From: Neostapfia colusana
Lineage: Eukaryota; Streptophyta; Magnoliopsida; Poales; Poaceae
Assembly (NCBI GenBank): GCA_030760725.1
Contig: JASWHV010000012.1
Location: 49,755,652 to 49,819,651 of the forward strand
Length of the DNA stretch: 64,000 bases
Direction of reading: 5' to 3'
The position numbers were made by a program, and so were the translations under genes. Below the pieces are notes generated by a model that was given only the letters and a program-made list of their open reading frames with translations, searched no databases and was not told where the DNA came from. Positions 55,774 through 64,000 of this stretch are shown here, piece after piece; positions within the stretch are counted from its first letter, which is position 1; each line of letters opens with the position of its first letter.

Positions 55774-58700
55774 TGTAACAGCTCTGATACCAGCTGAGAC
55801 AGCCAGGACCTCATCGGGTGGTGCCTTGTTATGCGGCACCCAATAGCACACGGGTCGATGAACACACATCATATTACATAAATAGTTTGCGGAAGCGTAC
55901 AAGATTCTTTTACAATTAAATATATCAGAGTAAACTACAGCGGAAGACTATCACTCTCACGACTCATATCTAAACTAGCAACAAAGAAACGGTCCAGCCC
56001 GCGGACGTTTCTTACTAGCAACACGAAGATCAATCTGCAGCGGCGAGGATGCTCTTTGAGTAAGCATTCGAAGGTTCCCGAGTCTCATCGGCATCCCTTC
56101 TCATAAGCATCAAGTCAATTACCTACAAAACAACTCGGATAGCATCCGTGAGCATAACGCTCAGCAAGACTTAACCGTCACCCTAAACATGAAACTCTAA
56201 GTGAGGTTATGAACCTAACATAGGATGGCATAAGCATAATTAAACTCGCCTAAAAGTGAATCCTTACTTTCAGTATTAATTGCAGTATTTTAAGTAACCC
56301 TGGGCACGCCACATCGGAAGTCCACAATCAAACAAGAAACGCTTTCCCCCGATGTAAATTGCTCATGGCATAAAAGAATCGAGTTTGCACTAGCCTATTC
56401 ATCAAATTCCAATACAAAGGTAGGATAATACTTCACATCAAAATGATTAGTTCCTTTCTCATGCAAGTTCTTACTATGTCACGACTATGAGAACAAGTAT
56501 GCTCGGTCCATTCCGCGAGCGACGGTGATTCGAATCAATAACACCCGGACTACACGACACGTACGCCCGTACTCGACGTTGCCTACAACAACCATCACTG
56601 ACATCGTACGTGGCAGCCTTTCCCCCATTTCACCCCCGCTGAATCGATCAAGTCGCCCCGTACAGTAGCTACTCTCATGGTGCACCTTCCGACGTGAGAT
56701 GTTATGAGAATATTCCCCACATACTGCACACCGGCCGTTCGCCTGAGGCGACCCGAAAAGTCCCAACGACAGCTTCCCGAGGTGCATCGGTTTACTGGGT
56801 CCCATATAGCCAGCATGAGTCCGGTACACAACTCAAACTTGTTCAACAGAGCCGCATACGGATCGGTCCTTTACCGACACGGACAGGTCTACAGCACCCA
56901 GGCCCCTATGTCTTGCTGCTCCTACAACCTTCCGGTCTCAACTTTAACTTGCTAATTCAATTACGAACCAATCCCGTATGCCCCTGTTGTTCCTAAATCT
57001 GCGAGTAACATCTCACCACTCGACTTCTACCGAACCGTACTTAAGCATGGCAGTTCTACACGGTGATAGACACCTACCCAATACTCCATGGGTCCTTTAG
57101 CTATGCAAGTGGAGTATCAAACACTAGACCTAATGCATAATTTATATCCTGACCGAAAGTGAATACAAAACAAAAACTTAACAGCTGTTAAATGCAAACC
57201 GGAGCTTGCCTGTTTTGCAGGGTAGTCGTATATAAGCAGTTAGTATCCTTGCAGATCCACCCTTGACTCTCCGGAGCTTGATCCACTTCGATGAATCACT
57301 CCTTTGAGTCCCCTTCGTTGTGGTTCCTATTGAGATGCATATGCACATATTTTATAGAATGTAATGGGAAGAAGTTATGGAATTAATTTTTTAGGACAGA
57401 GGTTGTGTGGGAAAGTCAAGCATGGCTTGGTTTGCCACTATTGTGCAAAGAACAGAAATAAACTAAATTGACCTTAAGGCCTTAGCTATACACTAACCCT
57501 TTTCTCTAATGAACATAATAGATAAGCTGAAAAGATTTGAGTGCAATTGAAGAACAAGAACTCCAATGGCCTCAAAACTTTTACAGCAGGTTCTATACTA
57601 CCTAAGGATTTAGCTTGCCAAATTGCAGCTAATGTGGAGTCATATTGTGTTCTTTATAATTCTCATAATGTCTCTTATGTATTTTCACATATACATAAGT
57701 ATGGAGAATAAGAACAGGGAGTTCAAGGACTCATCTTGGGCTGATAATTTACATGTGAGTTCTTGATCACATGAGAGTCATCTGGTCCAAAATTCAGCCC
57801 TTTTACTTGGGTAGTTCTCCCAGAACAATTCTTTAAGCATTTGTATTCAACAGAATTAATTCTTTAGTAATGTGCATTTTCATGCCCAATTAAGTGAACT
57901 ACCATTCCAAGTATGTCTCTGAGAGGTTGCCTAAATTTTCCTATGATTTTTGGAGCTATGGATTGCTCAGAACAGATTTTAGAAGTGGTAAACATTTTCT
58001 GAAAATGTTTACATTTTCTGAAAATGTTTCTGGACTCTTATGAACACAGCAGATTGTTTTTAGCAAATTCCTACTAAAATGATCTTCAAATGAGCTGAAA
58101 ATTTGCTAGCAGGTCAATACTATGCTAAAGAATATTCAGGCAAAATTTTGGGACTTTTGGATAAGCCAAATTCCCTCAATAATTCTTTTTCAGAAAACCT
58201 TCCAAGAATTTTCCAGAATAAACTATTGATTTTCATACAAATCCTAGTTCATATTTGGATAGAACTCAGAGAGATGAAGCCAACCCAATTGGAATCACTC
58301 AAATTGGAGTTTTCTACAGGGAGATATGAATTTCCCAAAATTGAGCCAACTCTGGAATTGTTTTCCTATAGAAAATTCGGCTGGACCCACAGTTTTGAAT
58401 TCCAGCCAATAGAATCGAAGCCACACCGGGCCACAGCGCCTCTGCGTGCCAACACAAGGGATCCCGGCCACACCCGATCCCGGGTTTAAAATTTGAGCTG
58501 CTGATAGGCGGGGCCCACGCTTCGTCTTCTACCTCCCGCTCCTCGCTCGCGCCCGCGCGCTCCCCCTCGCCGGAGTAACCGGAAGCTCGCCGGACCGGCC
58601 TTCCCGGCCACTGCCGGAGCTACAACTCGCCGCCAGGGGGTTTAGGGCCTCGAGGAACATGGCTGCGGGGTTTGCTAGGGCCGCCGACGACCGGAACATG

Positions 58701-60119
58701 GCCGGCGACGTGTAACTGCCTCTGTGGCTGTTCGGCAGCGTCGCCCGGGGTCTCCAGCCCTCAAAAACTTGTGCGGACGAGCCCTACAGCACCAGTGCAG
58801 CTCTAGGAAGATCGGCACGGTCTCAAAGTAGCTCGAGAGTGGCTGTACATAGGTTGTTGTCGTGCGACCGAATGGGTCCACCATGAACACCCCAAGAAGA
58901 GCTCGAAATTCGCCGGTCTGAGGCGTTTTCATGCGCTGGATGCAAAAGGAAAAACGATCGCCGGCTAGTCTAGCTTCTCTGTGCCAAACTTGGTGACTTA
59001 AGGAGAATCAAAGGGCAAGAATTCGAAGGAATCGTACCGGAAGCTCGGAATGGTATCGCCGGAGCAAAACTTCAAAATTCGCCGGTGATGCTTCACGGTA
59101 TGGCCTGAGCTTGGGCTGAGAGCAGCACCGCACCCGTGCGCGTCCGTAGGTGCGATCGCTTGGCCGTGAAACCCACTGTGGAGGGCTGTCCATGAGCGCC
59201 CGATCACTTTCTCGGATTAGGTCGCCACGGCGGCAGTCGTTCTCGGACAACGGAGGCCGCAGCTCACTTGCTCGTGGGTCAGGGAGGTGGAGGTTGATCT
59301 CGTGGGAGTGTTTAGCAGCTCGGGGGAGGATGAGGTGCGGTGGTTTTGCCGTTCCTTCGATCGGACCGAGAGCGGAGGGGAGGAGCTCGATGTTCTCTCG
59401 AGAGAGGAAGGCAACTGCGCTTTGCTTCGGCCAGGGGCCACGTGATCACGTTGAAGACGCAGTCAGGACCGCCCTCGGGGCGCCAGCGCGTGGAGACCAG
59501 CAGCAGGAGCTGGCGCGGCAAGCTCCTCTGTGGCGCTCGCGAGCTGATCGGGAAAATCTCCCACCGAGAGCAAAACTTAGTGAGTAAGTCTCCTCCTTTA
59601 GATCTATGACCTGTGGGTCCCACCTCACATTTCTTCCCCAAATATCTTCTCAAGCTGATCTTTTCAATCCCCAGAATGCTAAGTTTTAAAAAGGTGGGCT
59701 AGAATTTGAATTCTTCAAATTCAGTTTGAATTTGCAAGACTAAATCTGAATTTTGTCTAGAATTTGCAATTTCTTCTCTTTAGCTCTCCTTTGAGCTCAC
59801 CCTACAAATGAAAAGTTGGTGATCAAACTCCTCCCTATACTTTCATTTATATGGCTGCATGTTTTTAAAGTTTTTGATCACTACATGTGTGAACCTTGAA
59901 TTTTTCAAATCTGATTTTTAAACTTACATGCAAAGAGGTATTTAACTCCTTATTGGTTCAACACTTTTAAAGAAAAAAATGTGAGCCTCATGTTGGATGT
60001 TCATCCATGTATTACTTTGCATGAAAAAAAGTTTTAGCAAGTTCCATTTTTCATGTCTTTGCCACACATATGAATTCAGACATTAGTTTTTATTCATACA
60101 CATTTTTGGGACTTTTACA
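55774..60119 (-). repeat. Tekay-2 5' LTR (4346 bp)
   Basis: It is collinear with 45357-49688 with scattered substitutions. A local duplication, AACATTTTCTGAAAATGTTT-like, near 57990-58030 and a small gap near 59340 account for the length difference. It is followed on the right by pol-end sequence rather than host DNA. Confidence 0.92.
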
Positions 60120-60249
60120 TTCCTCCCCCCTTAAAAGAATCTCGTCCCGAGATTACAAAAGAGGAACAAGACGGGAGAGGTAATTACAAACTGTACAAAG
60201 ATAAAAATTCCGGGTAGTTGGTGCGGAGATAATCTTCACTTTCCCACGT
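60120..60249 (-). repeat. Second copy of the Tekay-2 3' internal end
   Basis: It matches 49689-49818 almost base for base (PPT, then pol end TCTCGTCCCGAGATTAC and TTCACTTTCCCACG). It stops at the Copia-2 gag boundary. Confidence 0.93.
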
Positions 60250-60250
60250 G

Positions 60251-60932
60251 TATCGAACAGTTCCTCCATCAAGAGTTGAGATCGAGCACTCATGAAGGTA
60301 TGAGGGGGCTGGCGAGAGGTAATGGCGGAAATAGCATGCCTGTACTTTGGGTTCAAGTCGTGAAGAAGGTTCAAGACCTGGTTTGACTCGGAGACAGGTT
60401 GGTCGACATCGCTGAGTCGATCGGCGATGTTCTTCAACTTGGTGTAATACTCGGTGACAGACAAGTCGTCTTGATACAGATTCCGGAATTCAGCCTCGTA
60501 GAAGACCGCGCGCTGGAGCTGGTTATCCAGGAACAACTGCTCGATGGCGTTCCAGAGAGAGAACGCATCCGCCTTCCGTTGTCGAACAACTTGCCATACA
60601 TCGGAAGAGCATGTGACGTAGATCCAGCTAACAATGCATTGGTCGACGCGAGTCCATTCAGGGTCGCGGTTGAGCAGTGGGGTGGAAGAGGTGATGTGTT
60701 GGTCGAGGCCAAATTTGGCAAGAGTGGATTCGAAGAACATCCTCCAGCCGGAGAAGTTAGGATTGGAAAGCTCCAGAGTGGTGGGAATGTGAGATTTGAT
60801 GTTGATAGTGTGGAAGGTGTCGGCGAGCATAGGAGTTGGGCGACGCGTACTGCCGGAGTCATTGGTGGTAGAGGACCGAGGGGAGCCAGCGGCATTGGAG
60901 GCAGTGGGAGAGAACATGGGATTGAGGTCCAT
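60251..60932 (-). pseudogene. gag: Copia-2 gag, N-terminal part
   Basis: It starts MDLNPMFSPTASNAAG at 60932, 38 bases after the primer site. After a Ser/Thr-rich lead come SHIPTTLELSNPNFSGWRMF, the copia gag entry, then the UBN2 core with DPEWTRVDQCIVSWIY, DAFSLWNAIEQLF and LNPKYRHAISAITS. It reaches LLMEELFDT at 60251 and is then interrupted by Tekay-2; the next codons are found in phase at 45356. The frame has no internal stop, so gag was intact when Tekay-2 arrived. Confidence 0.88.
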
Positions 60933-60969
60933 GAGGATCGGGAAGACGATAATCGAAGATTAGCGCCTG

Positions 60970-60982
60970 GTAACTGATACCA
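60970..60982 (-). promoter_or_regulatory. Copia-2 primer-binding site
   Basis: The minus strand reads TGGTATCAGTTAC directly after the LTR; the first nine bases fit initiator tRNA-Met. Confidence 0.75.
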
Positions 60983-61200
60983 TGATAGAGTGTAAAGCAG
61001 CTTGCATTGATTCAGAATGGCAGTACATATTTATATACAAGCTGGGCAACGAGTTATTCCTATATCTACGGATCGCATACAAGCGAGACCGGCAGACTCG
61101 GTCGTGCGTGACGATCAGTAGACCGATCGTGAGTTGCTGGACGTGGTCATAAAGTAACCTTCGGAGGTAGTTGCTGAACGTGGGAGTTGTTCGGCTGACA
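60983..61200 (-). repeat. Copia-2 5' LTR (218 bp)
   Basis: On the plus strand it starts TGATAGAGTG next to the primer site and ends CGGCTGACA before CAGAC. The minus strand has TATATAAAT near 61030-61040. Confidence 0.9.
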
Positions 61201-61205
61201 CAGAC

Positions 61206-61537
61206 AACAAAAATAACATGGGTTTGTCTCTTCTCTTTTTCTCTCCATGTTCTTCCGCTCTTCTTACTCTTCATCTTCTCTCTTTTTTCTTCTTTTAATT
61301 TTGTAAAAATTCTAAGAGGTGCTTCATGACGTAGTGGCTAATAGGAGAGGCTGGAGAGCTGCTGCTATAGCCCATTAAATCCGCCCCTGATCATCAGTGC
61401 ACGGTACACACATGACACTTGGGGAGAGACAAATCCATCATTCACATTCTAGTGCCAGCTCTGGGCAAGAGGGCACATGACTAAACATAGTCATGTTGGT
61501 TCGTTTGTGTAGGTCAAGAGGCAATTAGTAGGATCTC
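61206..61537. other. Flank between Copia-2 and Copia-3
   Basis: CT-rich then AT-rich sequence with no retroelement feature. Its first 43 bases could be the 5' part of the short ORF split by Copia-2 (ATG on the minus strand at 61248-61246). Confidence 0.4.
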
Positions 61538-62483
61538 TGAAAGTGCATCTAGGGTATCCCTTGTGGGTTTTGGAGAATTGATAACAAGCATATGAGATCC
61601 TAATGAAATTATTGAGATGATTGCAGGACAAACAAAGTGAACTAGCTCGGTGTACATAAAAAGGTGAAAAACAGAGTGGTGTCCGAAAAGGAAGACTTTA
61701 ATGGAATTTAGAAGAGCAAAGTAGATTTAAATGTATAGGGTGTGTGTGAGAGACACATCCCAAGAGCTCATGACTTTGCGTAAGAGTAAGGGGTTTAAAA
61801 TAAACTAAAATCCACTAGACACCGGACTAGTCCGTTCATGGACCGGACTAGTCCGTTCATGGACCGGACTAGTCCGTTTAACTTTCTGGAAGTCGCAGAC
61901 ATAGTGCACCGGACTAGTCCGCCTTGTGAACCGGGCTTGTCCGGTCAGCTTACTGGAATGCACCGGACAAGTCCGGTTTTAGACCGGACTAGTCCGCTCA
62001 TGTTTCTGTTGTCCTCTTTAGAGGGCTGCGGACTAGTTCGTCCATGGGACAGGACTAGTCCGCTAAACTTTCTGGAACCCCACTTCACATAGCACCGGAC
62101 AAGTCCGGTTTTAGACCGGACTAGTCCGCTTAGCCCGCTGGAAGTAGACCGGACAAGTACGAACATACACCGGACTAGTCCGGTATTAGGTTTTACAACG
62201 ATAACTTTTTTGGAAACCATATAAATTGGTGATCCACGGCTTTCCAACGAAAATACATGACTCACACTACTGTAAACTCAAAATAAAATAACTGTTGTTC
62301 TTATTTCCGCTGCTAAACAAGTTAATTTTTCTGAAAAACACTTAATACAATCTACACACTTCAGGCACACCGGACTAGTCCGCTCACACAACCGGACTAG
62401 CCCGGTCAAGCAAGTTTTTGACAACTACATTAAGTGTGCAGAAAACTCTGTAAGGCCTATTCACCCCCTCTAGGCCACATTCA
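61538..62483 (+). repeat. Copia-3 5' LTR (about 946 bp)
   Basis: It starts TGAAAGTGCATCTAGGG and ends near CACATTCA two bases before the primer-binding site. The ends are inferred from these motifs; the exact CA could also be at 62479. No clear TATA box was identified. The middle holds the palindrome array. Confidence 0.7.
61820..62405. repeat. Array of CGGACTAGTCCG palindromes in the Copia-3 LTR
   Basis: About 15 copies of ACCGGACTAGTCCG or near variants (several GGACAAGTCC) occur between 61820 and 62185, and two more at 62369-62405. The 12 bp core is a perfect palindrome. Spacers vary from 6 to about 40 bp, and some repeat as well (TTCATGG, TTTAACTTTCTGGAA). Confidence 0.88.
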
Positions 62484-62485
62484 AT

Positions 62486-62497
62486 TGGTATCAGAGC
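62486..62497 (+). promoter_or_regulatory. Copia-3 primer-binding site
   Basis: TGGTATCAGAGC, a perfect 12-base complement of initiator tRNA-Met. Confidence 0.92.
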
Positions 62498-62537
62498 AAG
62501 GTTCTCCACCAACGAGACTCATATCTCAGAGAGATCA

Positions 62538-64000
62538 ATGGCCTCTGAGAAGAACAACGATATCCTGAAGACGAACATCAACGATGAGGAGCAAGAAGCC
62601 AAAGCCTTCGATGTGCTGAAAGAAAGTCCACATGACGATGAAGAAGTGAGACAGCTAAAGGCACTACTGAGAAAGAAATTAATGCACAAAAGGGAAAAGA
62701 GGAAGAAAAGACGATTGGGAGTGGTCATCACGACTACTCTCGATATCCTTACAACTACAACCGTCTCAATTCAAATAATCACTATCTCTCCATTCCTATG
62801 GGAAGGCCCCCGCAGTTTGACAGAAGTGACTATACCATGTGGAAGTACAACATAAAAATGCATCTAATATCCTTGAATCCTAGCCTTTGGCATATTGTCT
62901 GCACAGGTATAGATATCCCAGACACGGATGAAGAACTCACTCCGGAACAAGAACAAGAGATTCACAGAAATGCACAAGCCGTTGCAGTAATCACATCGTC
63001 ACTGAGCAGGGAAGAATTCACCAAGATCGATAGACTAGAGAGTGCAAAAGAAATCTGGGATACACTCAAAACAGCTCATGAAGGAAATAGGTATGTACGT
63101 GAAGCCAAAATTGAGATGCTTGAAGGAGAGTTGGGGAGATTTGCTATTGAAGAAGGCGAATCACCTCAAGACATGTACAACCGGATGAAGGCACTCATCA
63201 ACAAAATCCGTGCCTATGGAAGTAAGAAATGGACTGATCACGAGGTGGTCAAAAGGATGATTAGAGCCTTCATGCCAAGAAACGTCACACTTTGCTCAAT
63301 AATTGGAGAAAGCCCCGGGTTTCACAAAATGACTCCCGATGAGTTATTGGGGAAAATCATAAATCATGAAATGATGGAGAAGGAGGCTCAATACGTCAAA
63401 GACTTAGCCGAGCTTACCTCTTCCAAAAAGAAAGAAGTTGCTCTCAAAGCAACGTGCAGACCCAAACTCAAAGAAACCCGTGAAGACTAAGATGACGGAG
63501 ATACAAGCGACGTGAGTACCGATCTAGATGATGAGGAAATGGTACTCTTTATCAAAAAGTTCAAGCGCATGATGAGGAGAAGACATGGCAACAACTCAAA
63601 TGAAGGGAAAAGCAAGGATAAAGGGAAATCCAAGGCTCGACGTACTTGCTATAATTGTGGACAGTACGGTCACTTCATGGTGAACTGTACTTATGAGGAA
63701 AACAAGAAGAAGAAGGAAACAAAAGCACATGAGAAGAAAAATTTCAGAAAAAAGAGATAAGCTCATCAAGCTCACATTGGCAAGGAGTGGGACTCAAACG
63801 ATGAGTCCTCCTCCGATGAAGAAGAGGAGATGGCCACCATTGCCGTTAAGAAACCCACCATGAGAGCTACACTCTTCCCAAACATGGGAGGACGGGATAT
63901 GAACAACCATACTTGCTTTATGGCTAAAGAAGGCAAGAAAAAGGTTCGACTTACTCCTCCTGCGTTAAATACCTCTATTGATGACTTTGATAGCTCTAGT
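62538..64000 (+). pseudogene. gag: Copia-3 gag
   Basis: It starts MASEKNNDILKTNIN at 62538, 40 bases after the primer site. The acidic/basic N-terminal region shifts frame near 62690-62720 into the frame with LNSNNHYLSIPMGRPPQF, the gag entry, and the UBN2 core (AKEIWDTLKTAHEG, LINKIRAYGSKKWTDHEVVK). TAA at 63488-63490 and at 63758-63760 break it, both in phase. Between them lies a CCHC knuckle, CYNCGQYGHFMVNC, in a Lys-rich context. After the second stop the frame (HIGKEWDSNDESSSDEEEE onward) stays open to the window edge, where protease would follow. Confidence 0.87.

Larger units (their letters stand above)
45357..60250 (-). mobile_element. Tekay-2: Tekay/Del-like chromovirus with an extra internal stub
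   Basis: The parts in plus order are: 3' LTR 45357-49688, PPT, gag-pol 49753-54222 (minus), leader, PBS, 5' LTR 55774-60119, and then 130 bp (60120-60249) that repeat the PPT and the end of pol. A normal element would end at 60119. The target in Copia-2 gag is continuous on both sides: 45352-45356 is TTTTG and the right flank resumes with G/TATCG, so no host bases are missing. The LTRs differ by a few percent, so this is older than Tekay-1. Confidence 0.9.
36409..61200 (-). mobile_element. Copia-2: Ty1/copia (Ale/Retrofit-like) element opened by two gypsy insertions
   Basis: Parts on the minus strand are: 5' LTR 61200-60983, PBS, gag 60932-60251 continuing at 45356, protease and pre-integrase 45000-44305, integrase start 36651-36545, and a shortened 3' LTR 36544-36409. 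CAGAC flanks it at 36404-36408 and 61201-61205. Reverse transcriptase and RNase H are deleted together with the first part of the 3' LTR. The CRM-like gypsy element sits between pre-integrase and integrase; the Tekay-2 complex sits inside gag. The lineage is judged from gag and the short (218 bp) LTR and is tentative. Confidence 0.9.
61538..64000 (+). mobile_element. Copia-3: SIRE/Maximus-like Ty1/copia element, cut by the window edge
   Basis: The LTR, PBS and gag are present; pol lies outside the window. The gag has the DRSDYTMWKYNIKMHLIS entry and a CCHC knuckle seen in SIRE-type elements. The gag frame has a frameshift and two nonsense codons, so the copy is defective. The TSD cannot be tested. 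Confidence 0.85.

Noticed and set aside
61838..62265. Repeated DRTSP-containing peptides as a repeat protein
   Set aside because: They are the translation of the palindrome array in a non-coding LTR and are open on both strands.

Overview
This 64 kb window looks like repeat-rich DNA from a grass (Poaceae) genome. The retroelement proteins are plant Ty1/copia and Ty3/gypsy types, primer sites match plant initiator tRNA-Met, and GC-rich, CpG-rich segments alternate with AT-rich ones. I could not confirm any host gene, tRNA, rRNA or CRISPR array. Nearly everything is transposable element, much of it nested; five nesting events are dated relative to each other by target-site duplications (TSDs) or by exact continuity of the host element.

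Layout, left to right. (1) 1-2078: the 5' end of a minus-strand gypsy element running off the left edge. (2) 2079-9785: old repeat remnants split by Copia-1 (2724-8373, + strand, TSD ACTAC). (3) 9786-13702: Gypsy-2, + strand, 3'-truncated, with damaged catalytic sites. (4) 13703-14301: small hairpin and one end of a hAT-like DNA transposon. (5) 14313-34590: a roughly 750 bp non-autonomous hAT-like element split by a minus-strand Tat-type gypsy (15037-34561, TSD GACGC), whose left LTR is itself split by a young, nearly intact Tekay/Del-like chromovirus (Tekay-1, 16040-28901, TSD CCAAG). (6) 34599-36403: low-complexity and possibly low-copy sequence with a second GC-rich terminal-inverted-repeat element. 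(7) 36409-61200: Copia-2 (minus, TSD CAGAC), opened once by a CRM-like gypsy (36652-44302) and again by a second Tekay-type element (Tekay-2, 45357-60250) that has an abnormal LTR-internal-LTR-partial internal structure. (8) 61206-61537: flank. (9) 61538-64000: the start of a SIRE/Maximus-like copia element running off the right edge.

How the parts work together: each autonomous element encodes gag (particle), protease, reverse transcriptase/RNase H and integrase; LTRs supply promoter and terminator; the PBS and PPT prime the two DNA strands. Most copies carry nonsense codons or frameshifts. Tekay-1 is closest to functional: its 3.5 kb LTRs differ by about ten substitutions plus a TA-repeat length change, and its polyprotein has one nonsense codon.

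Most unusual observations: Tekay-1 has an extra 259-residue protein upstream of gag-pol whose N terminus aligns without gaps to the histone H3 tail around K9, while the same element ends in a chromodomain-like segment; start codons of both Tekay elements sit directly after splice-acceptor-like sequences; the SIRE-like LTR carries about 15 copies of a palindrome; the Tat LTR carries a seven-copy G-box array upstream of its TATA box; and Tekay-2 has an extra stub of internal sequence outside one LTR.
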